This document shows, in pieces, positions 10,741-22,796 of a stretch of DNA of 64,000 nt (its first letter is position 1; each line of letters opens with the position of its first letter). The notes below the pieces were generated by a model. The model did no database searches and was not told the DNA's origin. It saw only the letters and a list, made by a program, of their open reading frames with translations. The position numbers and the translations under genes were made by a program. The stretch lies in NCBI GenBank assembly GCA_037501455.1, contig CM074857.1, forward strand, positions 101,279,501-101,343,500, in the 5' to 3' direction. The DNA is from Lantana camara. Lineage: Eukaryota; Streptophyta; Magnoliopsida; Lamiales; Verbenaceae.

Positions 10741-12624
10741 GAGTAAATGTCATGTTTGGTCCCTAAAGTTTCACTTTTGTGTCACTTTAATCCTCGATAT
10801 TTTAAAAGTGACTCTTGAGTCCCTAAAGTTAATAATTCGTCTCAATTAAGTCCTTTTGACCAAATTCTAATAAATTTTTTACCTTATTCAAGGGTATTTC
10901 GGCCATTTTAGTATCTATAATTCTAGAATGGTCCTTAAAGTTTTAACTTTGTATTATTTTAGTCCTCAATCTTTTAAAAGTGTCATTTAAATCCCTAAAA
11001 TTAATAATAAGTTTCACTTTGGTTCTTTTGACCAAAATCAATATTTTTAGTCATTTTATTTATTTTATATGAAAAAAGAAAGAAATAATATTTGTGGAAA
11101 GATATAAACTTATGAGTTAAAAAAAAAAATAAAGTTGTTGCCACTATACCATTTTTGTTTTTAATACGAATTTTCCACCTATTATATTTATTCAGTTTAG
11201 TTAAATACAAAATCAGAAGAAAAAAAAATAAAATTTTCATTGTAAATAAATTTTAATTTATTTATTTAATGTTTAATGATAATTTATTAATTTAGAGAGC
11301 ATTTGAGTTTTAAATAATTATCTCAACGAACATAATATGTACTAGTAATTTTCTACACACTCTATGCATGTGCAACAAAATAATACTAATTATTTAATTA
11401 TATTAAAATTAAATTCTTCATATTAATATATAATTATAATTATTTTTAATATAATTATTAAATTATATAAATAAATATGATAATATTATATTAATAAAAA
11501 TAATATTAAAATATGGCTCATAAAATATGAGGAAAAAAATAAAATAAATATTAAAATTTTGTTAGAAAAAAGAATTAAATTAATGTGACAGAAAAGAGGA
11601 TTTGGAGGAGAGAAAAAAGATTAAGTGACACGTTGTAGCCGTGAAGAAAAATAAATAAATAAATAAGAAAAAGAAAAGATATCAAGAGTCGATGACACCA
11701 CATTTGTCTCGTCGCTTAATATATAGTATAGATAAATGTGACAATATTATATTAATAAAAATAATATTAAAATATAGCTCAGAAAATATGAGGGGAAAAA
11801 ATAAAATAAATGTTAAAAAGTTTATTAGAATAAAGAATTAAATTGATATGAGAGAAAAGAGAATTTATAGGAGAGAAAAAGAATTAGCTGATACGTCGTA
11901 GTGGTAAGGAAAAATAAATAAATAAATAAGAAAAAAAAAGAACCAAGTTTGTCTCTCTCGCTTAATATATAGTATAGATATTAAAATGTGATAGTAAAAA
12001 ATAAATATATTAATACACCAAGTTAAGAGCATTTTAATTATAAATTGATTGATGAAATTTAATTTCATAAGCATGTATTCCATGTTATAATTTCTTTTAA
12101 AAAATAATTTGAGGTAATTATTTAAAATAAAAACACTCTCTAAATTTAAAAAATAAATAAAATTAAACCGAATAAATATAGTAGGTGGGAGATTCATATT
12201 AAAACAAATTTGTATAATGACAACAACTCTTTATTTTTGTTTTTGAACTCATAGGCTCGGATCTTACTATAAATATTCTTTCTTTCTTTTTTCATGTAAA
12301 ATAAAATACAATAACTAAAAGTATTGATTTTGGATAAAATAACCAAAGTGAGACTTATTATTAATTTTAGGGACTTTAATAACACTTTCAAAAAATTGAG
12401 GATTGAAATGATATAAAGTTGAAACTTTAGGGACCATTTTAGAACTATAAATACTAAAATGACCGAAATATCCTTGAGTAAGGTAAAAAATTCAGTAAAA
12501 TTTGATCAAAAGGACTTAAGTGAGACGAATTATTAATTTTAGGGACTCAAGTGTCACTTTTAGAACATTAAGGACTAAAGTGATATAAAACTGAAACTTT
12601 AAGGATCAAATATGACATTCGCTC
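10741..12624. mobile_element. Mutator-like element with long TIRs and a 9-bp TSD
   Basis: The ends are long inverted repeats of more than 500 bp (10741 to about 11330 and about 12080 to 12624), starting GAGTAAATGTCATGTTTGG on the left and GAGCGAATGTCATATTTGA on the complement of the right. The arms share block after block (for example the taataattcgtctca and ttcggccattttagta phrases and their complements). A perfect 9-bp direct repeat, TTTATGCTT, flanks the element at 10732-10740 and 12625-12633. A 9-bp TSD is the hallmark of Mutator elements. No transposase is present, so it is a non-autonomous TIR-MULE. A Helitron lies in its centre. Confidence 0.9.
11342..11978 (-). mobile_element. Small Helitron with duplicated 5' portion, nested in the MULE
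   Basis: In minus orientation the element ends CTAG at 11345-11342, followed by T, with a degenerate hairpin just inside (CACAT...GTGTG around 11355-11374). Two copies of the canonical start TCTATACTATATATTAAGCG are present, one starting at 11978 and one at 11732, each preceded by A. The segment 11734-11979 is a tandem copy of about 11472-11733, sharing the taatattatattaataaaa block, an aataaataaataaata run and the terminal motif. It has one 3' end, two 5' ends and no coding capacity. Confidence 0.8.
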
Positions 12625-13429
12625 TTTATGCTTATATGACTTCGATCTTGAACCGTATGCACCCGAATTTAATTCCGATTTTTGTGATAGCTTACTACGT
12701 ATGAGATATTTGTGTTATGAACATGTTTACATGCTTGTTGTACGTTTTTGAACTCGTTTGAGGTGGTCTTGGACCATTTTGTTTTATACGGGACTTAAAG
12801 GAGCTAAATGGCATTTAGCACACCTTGGGTTTCGGGTGGCATAACTTGAGATCGGGAATTCAGATTCAAATTCTATCACCACCTTGGACTCGTTTTGACG
12901 ATTCGGGTCCAATGGAATAAGCCTCATAATTTTCTAAGCCCGTTTGAACCCCCGGAATTTAACCGAACCGAGCACCTTGTGCCTAATCTGCCACCTTTGA
13001 CCATTTTAGCCATAACTCCCTCATTTCTTGACCAAATGATATCACACTTGGACCCACATACCCCTAACACATCCCCCTATCACCCCATTTCAGCCTAATC
13101 TCGTCCAAGGCCCAAGAAAGAAGGAAAAGTTGCTTTAAATCAAGATACAAGGGAGGAGAAAAGGAGAACTATTCATTCCTTGTGTATTTGAGCTCATACC
13201 ATCTCCATTTCTATTCCAACTCAAGAGGTAAGTTAATATTTGTGTTCTCCTTCCCCTTGTGATCATTTTAAGCTATGATTTGCATATTTTCCTCAAGGTT
13301 TGAACATGATTTGAGTTAGAGGTTTAATAGTAATCCTTTTGACTAATTTCGGCTATGACCAATGCTCCACTAACTGAATAAGCGTAAGAAAGCAACCTTA
13401 TGTTATTTGAAGATTTATGGAATGCTGCT

Positions 13430-15117
13430 TGTAGCACCCCTATACGTAGAGATGCCACACCCCTGCACCATAGATCGATCCACATACGAAATAGATAGTC
13501 CGTACATGAACCAACCTATAGCGAACGGGTGACAATAAAATACAATGACAAGCTAGGCGGGATTAAACCTCCAACCGAAAACCATAATGCATAAGAAATA
13601 CAGGGAAAACATGCTATAATGTCGATTATTTATCAAGTAACCCATATTCTAATATTACATATCAATACATTATCATCTCCTAATATACCTAACATGTAAT
13701 ACTAATTCCAAAGATAACGATACATGGAAGTGCAGTGGCTAGACTCGGCACAAGGACAGGACACGACTCTGACACCCGCCTAGCACGCACCTACAAAACA
13801 CTGAAAAGTGGAGGCGTCAGTCTATGCAAGACTGAGTGAGGGGCATAAATAAATATTAGAGCAGATAACATGCAAGTTATAACCTCGGGTAAGGTTTTAT
13901 AACTCAAGATAATATAAGTTCAAGAATGAAATAGAACTTGCCCGAGATTACAACTATCAAGTTTAACACGTTAATCACTTTCAATCAATCAATCAGTGCC
14001 CTGGCGAGGGGCGTGCACGATCTCCAACCAAACTCCGACAGTGTACCATGATTAAGTTTCCAATTTATTAAGTTATCACACAAATGTTTATAGTACACAC
14101 GATCAATAACACGAACTCCTTTTTCCTCCAATGATGGTGGGTTTGCAAGGCCCGAACCATCCACGGTAACACGGTGTACGTCAGGAACATGACTCCCACG
14201 CACGGGACTCCTTCCTCCACCAAACCTCCTGGTGGATTCAGGGTTCATCCCCACGGTATGAGAGGAGTGTAAGAGTTACCCGTCATCCCTTGCTTTCCCG
14301 GTTGGCTCAAACACTCGCCCTCGGGCCCACAGTGAACAATACATGGTAACTCGCCAAAACAAGGTCAATATAACACGGTAACACGGTACACGACTTGCTT
14401 TCAAATCATTTGAGGATTTTTGGAAAGATTATAGATATATGTATACATTTTGGCCAAAATCCACGTAAAGGTTATACGGGTTCCAGGTAGCTAACAATTA
14501 AACCTCACCTGTACCGACAAAATATAAGCAAAGACACTGCCTAAGGGCCCCGCTCCTCGTCACTGGGATGATATGACTTGAATGAAAAGAGATGGAAAAA
14601 GAGATGATTGAGCTTCAAGATATGCAAATTCCTTGGGAAATTTTTAGCTTGAAGATGATGATTCCCAAACTTTCCTTTTCTTCTTGATATCTCGTGAATA
14701 TGGAGCAAGAAAGCAAGAGATTTGTATGAAGTTGGTGAAAATGAGATGAAATGGAAGAGCATGGAAGTTTATTACGTGATTCATGCCTTGGAATTAATGA
14801 AATATTTGAAATTTCAATTTAATCCCTCCTTTATATAAGTCATACAACTAAGGATGGCAAGCTTGAGAATTGATCAATTAAGTCCAAAGAAATAAATATG
14901 CAATTTGGTCCTTGAATTTTAAAGAAAGATCATTTAAGGACAAGCTGACAATTAATTCATACCCGGTAATTATTTCACGCAATAAACAATTTCAAATCAT
15001 GTGATAAATCCTCAATTTGATATGAATTCATATAATTTCATGTAAATATATTGAAATGAAATTTCATAAAATTATAATGAACGTAAAGGATTAGTAGATG
15101 AAAACCGGAGCGTTACA
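13430..15117 (-). mobile_element. Solo LTR (Gypsy, Tekay-like), 1.69 kb
   Basis: In minus orientation it starts TGTAACGCTCCGGTTTTC (15117 leftward) and ends GGGGTGCTACA at 13430. Perfect 5-bp target duplications CTGCT flank it (13425-13429 and 15118-15122). There is no internal region, so the full element was probably removed by recombination between its two LTRs. The 89-residue open frame inside has no recognisable domain and is treated as chance. Confidence 0.88.
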
Positions 15118-16512
15118 CTGCTTGATCACGTGAGCTCCTATGTTTCATTTATGAACTTGATTTACTTGATAGATGACTTATATTCAATCCACCGTTGTTG
15201 CATCTTGAAAGTTGAAGCATGAAACTTGAGTTTTGTTGTGATATTTGCTTCCTTTGATGATCTAATGTGTTATATATGCAATATATCTTGTATTAGGATG
15301 TTTTTGTATGATTTAACTATTGGATTTGAAGTTGGGATGGTTTTGGGAGCTACCCCATTGTGTTTTTTAGCTCTTATTCCCTATTTTTTGACCCAGTTGA
15401 ATCCGAACGGCCGTCCAACAGTCCCCTCCCCCCCCGGGCACCTTCGAACGCTCGTTTCTGGTTTTACACTTGAAATCAGAATGGCCGTTCACTATTCAAA
15501 TGAACTCTGATTGACCTGAAATTTGAACTGTAAAAAACCTCTTTGAGTGTAAAGTATTCTCCAATTAGAATCATTTCAATATCTATTCTGGTTTGTAAGA
15601 TATGACCATTTTAATTTTGTCGCCATTTTACCGAAACACTGTATTCATCCAACTTCAAGCCTACGCCATTTTCACATCGCTTTGAACCACAATTCGAGCC
15701 ATAGATCGTTAGAAAGACTTGCTTGTATAGTTTAATATCTAACAAAGAAAACTCCATTTTAACCTCTAGAACTCGAGATATCTCCATTTTTCTACAACTT
15801 GCGCGTTTCCAAAAACTGTCAGTTTTTACCAAAATCCATTTCCTTGCGCTCCTTTCACTTCCTTGACTTCTGTATGTGTTTAAATTGATCACTCTTGATT
15901 CAAACTTGTATCTATGATAATAATAGCTTTTTGAATGATATGTTAAGAAAGTTTTATGAATTTTATGGCTTGATTCATGACGTATAAACATAACTTTTAT
16001 TCATGAACGCTTAAGTACTACAATATGACCTTGTTTGCAATTATTGTATTCCTTATGTGTTTAATGAATTCCTTTTACCTCTAATTGATTCATATACATT
16101 GTTAACATGTATTATGAATTGAATATTGAATGAACGATTGATATTGAATGAAAGAATGATAATGAACAGACACGATTTATTCGTGTAACGAATGAATAAC
16201 TTGTTTACGTGTCTAAGTGGCATTAATTGTGCACATGAACATCTTCATAGCACATTGTTATTTCTTATGCATGTTATATCACATTAATGCATTGTCGTGC
16301 GTCATATATGGTTCACTTAGAGTCTTGAGTCTCATGAATGCACCGTGTTGTCTTCTTATACAATTTTCTCCAGGGCGAAGACGTGCCGGGTTCATAGGCT
16401 ATCTTCAAGTCTTCTTTTCTTCTTGGTCTTGTTCGATAAGGTGTAGCCAGGTGGGTTTCTCTTCTATTAGATAACTTTGACCTGATATATCCCAACGTGT
16501 AAGATTTTGGCC

Positions 16513-16519
<7 letters not shown>

Positions 16520-16562
<43 letters not shown>
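16520..16562. repeat. (TA)n microsatellite in the Tekay-like LTR
   Basis: Uninterrupted TA dinucleotide run of about 43 bp. Confidence 0.95.
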
Positions 16563-16566
<4 letters not shown>

Positions 16567-16651
16567 CAAGTTTTTTCAAAGAGTCAATGATTTAACGTTA
16601 AAGCCCTTTTCTTTAAAATGAATCCTTGCCCAATGTTTGGCGAGATCAGTG

Positions 16652-17700
16652 TGATGGTGTCAAAATCTGGCTGTATGCGGGACGACCGACTAGGACTCCC
16701 AATCACCCAAGATATTTGTAAAGTGAGATGACTCTGATGCTTTCCGGGGTTGAAAAAGATGAAGCAAATGTGAACTCAAAGGCCAAACGGGGAAAGGTGG
16801 GGATTGGACCCGTTTTGGCACTCCAACGCTCAAGTCAGTTCAAGCTCTGGGTCGAAAATGCAGAGGAAACAAGGGACTCAAAGTGTATCGGAAAGCTTAC
16901 CTTCGTTGGTGATGGAGACGGGTTTATATAGGTCAAAGGTGTGCCTTAGTGTGCGCAAGTACACCCTCAGGGAGGTGTGGATCTTATCTGGTGGGAGAGG
17001 GACGCTTTATGGCCGGAACAATTCTTTTACGGCTAAAACACTGTTTCCCTGTCCCTGACAGAGACCCTAGCATAGTACTTGGCGTGGCTGCAATCAATAC
17101 AGCCCACATAGAGTGCTACGTGTATTGAATGCGGTTGTCCGGTAGCACTTGGGTCGATCGGAGGCTGGGTCGTACCTTGCTGGGTCGAAAAGGGGACTCT
17201 GGGTCGAGGGCTCTCGTTGCTTAGCATTGAGCTGCTTTCCCCAAGTGCTGGGTCGAAAGACCACATGCCTGGGTCGGATACAAAGGGCTGACGTGGTGCA
17301 GAGTGCCACTTGGAAGTGACACCTGGTGACGGCGGACCTTGAAGAAGGCATCCTGACTGCTAGGGGAAGGAGGGATAGCGGCCGCGTGATTACTCGAAAT
17401 AACGGTGGGTCGCACCTTCTCTTTCGAGCCAGGCCCTACCGAGCCAAATATCATCGAGCCAGCTTCTATCGACCCAAGAGATATACCGACCCAGGAAATC
17501 AATTGATGGGCGGTGACCACACGCGCCCACGCCACCTGTGTTCCCCTAGGCGGGAAATTCTGGGACTTTTTAACATGAGTGCAATGATTGCGCTTTTGAA
17601 TTTTTAGACTATTGCCACAAACCCTGAGAGAGTTATCTGCCGCTGTTATTGGGTAACGGGCTACACTTCATTCTAGGCGGGTTGAATAACCAGCACGTGG
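16652..17700 (-). repeat. Gypsy-1 3' LTR (right boundary approximate)
   Basis: The left boundary TGATGGTGTC at 16652 is the complement of an LTR end GACACCATCA. In minus orientation a TATA box (TATATAAACCC, complement of about 16922-16932) points leftward. The presumed U3, 17149-17411, carries seven copies of GGGTCG, mostly as CTGGGTCG, followed by inverted CGACCCA copies near 17470-17495. The right boundary was not found and is placed only roughly, before the TATA box of the antisense ORF. Confidence 0.55.
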
Positions 17701-17732
17701 CTTGTGTTAACCTCCAATTGATTTAACTGCAG

Positions 17733-17742
17733 CTATAAAAGG
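17733..17742 (+). promoter_or_regulatory. TATA box for the antisense ORF
   Basis: CTATAAAAGG on the plus strand, about 200 bp upstream of the ATG at 17941. A pyrimidine-rich leader follows (17755-17769). The complement of that leader is purine-rich and could also be the polypurine tract of Gypsy-1, in which case the LTR would end close by. Confidence 0.5.
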
Positions 17743-17940
17743 GCACTTAGGTAGTTTTTCCCCTTTTCCACGCCACTCACAAGCGAAAAACCCTAAATTG
17801 AAGAGTCTCTCGCATTCAATAACATCCGCGAAAACAAAACCTTCAGAGAACATCTCAAGTAAACCTTCAAGGTATGCCTCTCAATCTTCACAATCTCTAT
17901 TCTTCATTTCTTCTTCGAAAACCCAAATGGCTCACAAGAA

Positions 17941-20900
17941 ATGGCTCCCAAGAGGTCTGCCATTGTACCCGCCGGTAGCCAACCCAAAGGCCAACAATCG
18001 AAGAACTATGGGCTGAGAGACATTCCGTCCAACCCTGAAGTGTCCGTCGAGTGTATTGGGATAAAACGCCCTAAAAAGAACCGGTGGGAGGATCCCGATG
18101 AGGTGATGTATATCCCGACGGTAATGGAGGAGGTCACCGAGCCCATTCCGGATGAAATGGTTGAAAGTGACCCCTCAGTGGAGGTGAAATCCGAGCCTCA
18201 AAACAAGGGAAGAGATAAGCAGGTCGACGAGGAGGCGATGGAAGACATAGCCGCTGAAATTGAAGAGATGTCACTTGAGGAAGAAACACGTAACCAAGGC
18301 GGAGCTGCATCCACTTCCAAGATTGTGGCGGAGCCGCGGAAAGAGATGAAGAAAAGGAAGGGGCAACAAAAATACCCAAAATATTATTACGAATTAAGGG
18401 CCGAAGTATGGGGACAGAGAAGAATACGGCCGAGAAGAGGCTGACCGGGTGGAGGGATCTTGACTTGGACTGTGAGGTCATCATCCCCAGCATTAATGAG
18501 CATATGCCCCCCTCCCCCCCCCCGCGGAGGGGTGTATTGCTATCTCTCTACAGATGATCGAGTACGGGTTCAGGTTTCCCCTATCTTCTTTCTAAGTCAC
18601 TCTATTTAACCATCTCCAGATTAGTCCGATACAGTTACTTCTCAATGGGCATGCTATGATAACGGCCTTCCGGATGTTGATGAAGCTTTTGAGACAAGTG
18701 GAGTGCGTGGAGCACTTCGTAGAATTGTTCGTTGCCTCGGTCGATGCGGCAGCTTTCTCCAATAGGAGAGGGTTTGTGAAACTCTAGTCTCGATCCGATA
18801 ATAAAATATTCGACACAGAGAAGTCTTCTCATGGGATAGACTGAAAGAGGAAATACGTGTTTGTGAAGTATATGGACGGATGGAATGGGCTTCATTATAC
18901 TTCTTGGAACGACGTTGCACAAGTACGCTTGGAAAGGGGACCGGTGCGCTGGCCAAACACCCTGCTATTTGCAATGACGGATATGCATCCCTTGGATACG
19001 GGGATTTTCACTAGTATGAACTTGTTAATAAGCCTGGGGTTAGCTCCGGGTAAAGCGAGGCACATCGATTTCAGACTTGGTAACTATGTCGCCAATTCCC
19101 TTAGGCTAAGCACTTTCCTTCTTTTCCTCTCCAAATCACACCCTTAATTTATCATTTTACTTTGCGTTTGTTTGATAGGGTTGGTGTGCTGACCTTATTT
19201 ATCTTTTGTGCAGGGTCGATAATGGTTGCCGCACGAGCCAAAGCCCTCGATCGGAAGTTGAAGAAGAAGCAGGCCGAGGAGGCCAAGAAAATCCAGGAGG
19301 GGAAAGCTGACGACCCCATCCCCATGATCCAAGAGATAGTCCAGGCTGAGGGCTTGACCGAGACGGGTTCTCTCGCTAAAATAGCTACGGTGGAGAGAAC
19401 GGCGGGGCAGAGATGGGCTGACGCCCATGTCTCGGTAGAGGGGGGAGAACCGGATACGCAAGGGGCCGCCTGGGTTCCCCCCGAGAATGCTGCCCCGGGC
19501 CCAACTGCCAACGAGAGGGCCTGTCCCCTTAAGCATAAAGGGATATCTGTTCCCTCAGCGGGACGACCCGAATCTGACTCAGAAACTGTCTCTGGGTCCT
19601 TTTCGACCGGGGTACCCAAAAGGAAGCAGATACAGAAGAGGAAAGACAAGGATGGCTTTGAGGGAGGGGTCCCTTCCAAGATGCCAAGGAGGAGCCAGAC
19701 TCCCTTCCACCCTGTCGGTGGGTAGGCCCCCCTTTCTTTAAATCCGGTACTTCCCCCGGGTTCTCCATGTTGCGGGGGAACTACGAAAAGATAGTTGACA
19801 TCCCCAGTTGTGAGGGCCCTAAGTACCCATTCAATCTCCCTGAGTTCATTGCAGATGGGTCCAAGAGGTGAGTCGCGACCGGGAAGGTTGACTAAGATGT
19901 GGTGGGGGCAACTTACTATTCGCTGAAAACGAGTACGGACCACCAAGAGCTGGCTAAGGAGAGCAACGCCACTCTGTCTTATAACAAGATTGCATTGTTA
20001 AATGCAGTAAGGGCTCTTACCTTAAAACTTCTCACTTGCTCCTTCTACTATGTCTTCCTAATATTTTCGTTTTTCCCTCCCCCAGCTGATAGTGAGGGAG
20101 TATCATTCATCCATGTGCTTGGATTGCCAGTCGCAAGCTCCTGTCTGGAGAGGATCGAGGTTTTGGAAGGCAAGAGCTGGAAAGATAAAACGGTGAAATT
20201 GACCAAGGAGCTAGCGGAAACAAAGACGTTATACATGGGCAAGTTGCAAAAAATGGACAAAGTGCTCAAGGACTCAGCCTATGAGAAGTCTTCCCTAGAG
20301 GCGGAGGTAGCACGTCTTAGGGCTGAAAATGAGAAACTTCAAACCGGGCTCGCACAGGCCAGGAGCTTGCTCGATGTCGCTGAAAAGAAAGAGGAGGCCG
20401 CATACGCCAAGGGCAAGTAGGATGGGTGGAAAGACGGCTTCGTGGAGAGGCAAAGAGATGGGACAACGACCACCTTTTGGACGCTAGAGAAACTGATGCC
20501 CCAAATTAAAGATAATGCCCTGTTAGAGTTCTTGCAGTCAGAGGTATTTGATTCCGTCTCCGGCAGCTTGGGAGTTTCTGATATAGAGACAGGCTTTATG
20601 AGATGTCTCTCACAGATCCATTTCCACCACCCCATTCCACATGATCTGCTCAACGACCCTGGGAAATTGAACGCCGCAAATGGCTACATCCCTAAAACCC
20701 TTCCTGAGTTTTTCTTGGCTCGCGTGGCACATATGGAGGAAGAGGCTCAAGTGACGGTGGAAGGCGAAGGCGAAGGCGATGATGAGGAGCCCGACTGGAG
20801 CAAAGTACCGTACGGTTGGGTGGTGGAGTGGGCCGATGCCAAACCTGACAAGCGCCCCGAGTCGGAATTAGAACTGCCAGAGGCAGTGGATCTGGCGAAA

Positions 20901-21149
20901 GCTAAGGAAACCTTGTTGGCGGCCTACACACCCTCAAGTAGTGGGTCGAAGGACGATGAGATCCGAGTAAACCCAAACGGTCCGGCTCTAGCAATTCCGT
21001 CTTTGGCCGTACTTCCCCCAGCTCATGCTACTTCTGAAACTGGAGCAGCGACCATGGCGACTCCCTTTTTAACGGTTGAGCCAAATGCTCCGCTCCTGAC
21101 CGAAGAAACTACTGCCAACCCTGGGAACCTTCCTGCCTCAGACTCCTGA
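17941..21149 (+). pseudogene. Antisense extra ORF of Gypsy-1 (Tat aORF), interrupted
   Basis: Plus-strand coding segments run opposite to pol. 17941-18444 is acidic (start MAPKRSAIVPAG). A frameshift near 18405 leads to a block ending IEYGFRFPLSSF (to about 18594). 18605-18785 holds ISPIQLLLNGH. 18857-19147 holds YMDGWNGLHYTSW. 19214-19725 is Lys/Glu-rich. 19899-20420 is a coiled coil with heptad-like ELAETKTLY...EVARLRAENEKL. 20442-21149 is the C-terminal domain (TFWTLEKLMPQIKDNALLEF), with a Pro/Ala-rich tail. A GT-AG intron fits at 20007-20085. The last two segments share a frame and are separated by a stop at 20418. The pattern matches the plant 'putative gypsy-type transposon' family, recalled rather than searched. 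Its function is unknown. Confidence 0.75.
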
Positions 21150-21514
21150 CTCTCGTGAAATGATTTGTACTTAGACATTGTAATCTTCCTTTCCCTTGCA
21201 TTTAGCTTGTAATCTGTTGGGGCTTGACCCCGTTTTTAAATGAAATCAGACACAAATTCGCTTCAACTTGCCTTATTACTGTCTTTTCATGTTGTTGATT
21301 GTTTTTTGGCCTGCCATTGAATTATTTAACATAATGGTAGTTTGGCATTTTTAGCAGAGTAGGACTCCGGAAAATTATTTCAAAGTACCGGTTCGAAACG
21401 AGTACGAAATCTTGGGTCGAAACAAGCTGCAACCCTTGGGACAAGTCCAGGCTCAGAACTAAAACTGCAAGTTTTGGGTCAAAAAAGGGGTATGACCCTT
21501 TTGACTTATGCTGA

Positions 21515-21543
21515 TTTTTTTTGGGGGGGGGGGGGGGGGGGGG
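21515..21543. repeat. T8-G21 homopolymer tract
   Basis: Eight T followed by 21 G in the gap between the convergent pol and antisense ORF of Gypsy-1. It could form a G-quadruplex, and its exact length is doubtful in any assembly. Confidence 0.9.
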
Positions 21544-21734
21544 CATTGATAGAATATCGAATGCGTTTTCATGAAGCAAACTTAATACGTTTTAAGAAAA
21601 TACTCAGATTAACTGGTACGGCGAAACATTCAGATTGACTGAAGTAGGAGAATGTTCAGATTGACTGAAAAATACTTTTTTATTGCGGATAAGTCAAGAT
21701 AAGTACAAAATAGCACTTACAATCAGGAATAATT

Positions 21735-22787
21735 TCAAACGTAAAACTTCTTGAGGTTGTGGGAATTCCAAGACCTGGGGATGGTGTTTCCCTCCAAGTC
21801 TTCAAGATGGTAAGCTTTGTTACGGCCCACTTTAGCAATGCGGTAAGGACCTTCCCAGTTAGGCTGTAATTTGCCCACTTGCCTGGTTATTCCAACTTTT
21901 TTAAGAACTAGGTCACCGATTTGGAAGGCACGAGGTTTGACGCCTTTGTTATAGCTCCGAGCCACTGTGGCTCGATACTGTTGCATGCGTTGGAAACCTT
22001 TCTGTCGGATTTCTTCAATGGTTTCGAGCTCATACGCTCGGTCTTCTGCATTCCTAGAGAGCTGGTAGTTGGAGACTCTTGCTGTCTGATATAGAAGTTC
22101 TGCGGGGATTATGGCCTCCGACCCATAAACCATCGAGAAGGGTGTTAACCCGGTCGTGGTTCTGGGCGTGGTGCAGTAGGCCCAAAGGACCCCATCAAGT
22201 TCATCGACCCAGGCTCCCTTCTTGGCCTCCAGCCTGGTTTGGAGGTTCTGGATGATGATGCGATTAATAACTTCGACATGGCCGTTAGCTTGTGGATGGG
22301 CAAATGATACAAAACACTGACTAATTCCCATGTCTGAGCAGTAGGATCGACTACTGGCGCTCTGGAATTGAGTTCCATTATCGCAAATCAGGACCCTGGG
22401 GACCCCGAATCTGCAAATGATGTTACGCCAGAGGAAGTTTTGGATAACCTTATCTGTGATCTTCGCGACTAGCTGGGCTTCGACCCATTTGGAAAAGTAT
22501 TCTACCACGACCAGTAAGTACTGTCTTTGGCCCGTTGCAAGCGGGAGGGGCCCTACAATGTCGATGCCCCATTGATCAAAAGGCCAGCAAATATCTACAT
22601 GGACCATTTCTGCGGGGTGCTGATGCGGGATGTTGGCGTGTTTCTGGCAGTTAACACATTTGCGGGCATATTCGTTAGCATCTTCATTGAGGGTGGGCCA
22701 ATAGAACCCACTCCTAGAGACCTTCTTTTCTAGGGATCGACCACCTGTGTGATTTCTGCACTGCCCGCTGTGAATTTCTTCAAGCAC
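21735..22787 (-). pseudogene. Gypsy-1 integrase
   Basis: A 350-residue open segment with a complete integrase. The HHCC zinc finger is formed by HSGQCRNH and CVNC. The catalytic Asp-Asp-Glu residues lie in WGIDIVGPL, LICDNGTQF and HVEVINRI. A C-terminal GPY-type domain follows (GKLQPNWEGPYRIAKV). The frame is intact here but is separated from upstream RNase H by an in-frame stop near 22797. It has no chromodomain, in line with Tat elements. Integrase would insert the cDNA into chromosomes, but without an intact polyprotein it cannot be made as usual. Confidence 0.92.
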
Positions 22788-22796
22788 ATCTTGGGC

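Larger units (their letters stand above)
10570..16651 (+). mobile_element. Tekay/Del-like Gypsy LTR, 5' 2.5 kb, split and truncated
   Basis: It begins TGTGGCGCCCCGCATTTTCG, matching the style of the 4-kb LTR that starts at 29015 (TGTGACGCCCCG). The two share collinear blocks; for example 'ggttcacttagagtcttgag' (16309) corresponds to 'ggttcatatagagtctaag' (31576). Its own sequence is 10570-10740, 12634-13429 and 15123-16651, about 2.5 kb, interrupted by a MULE and a solo LTR. At 16652 it is cut by the LTR of Gypsy-1. The remaining roughly 1.5 kb should lie on the far side of the nest. It has no ORF of its own. Confidence 0.65.

Noticed and set aside
13985..14254. 89-residue minus-strand frame in the solo LTR
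   Set aside because: It lies wholly within an LTR bounded by CTGCT duplications; no domain and no promoter of its own.
19152..19946. 264-residue minus-strand open frame
   Set aside because: Antisense shadow of the plus-strand extra ORF, which has coiled-coil content and homology-like motifs; the minus frame is low-complexity without motifs.
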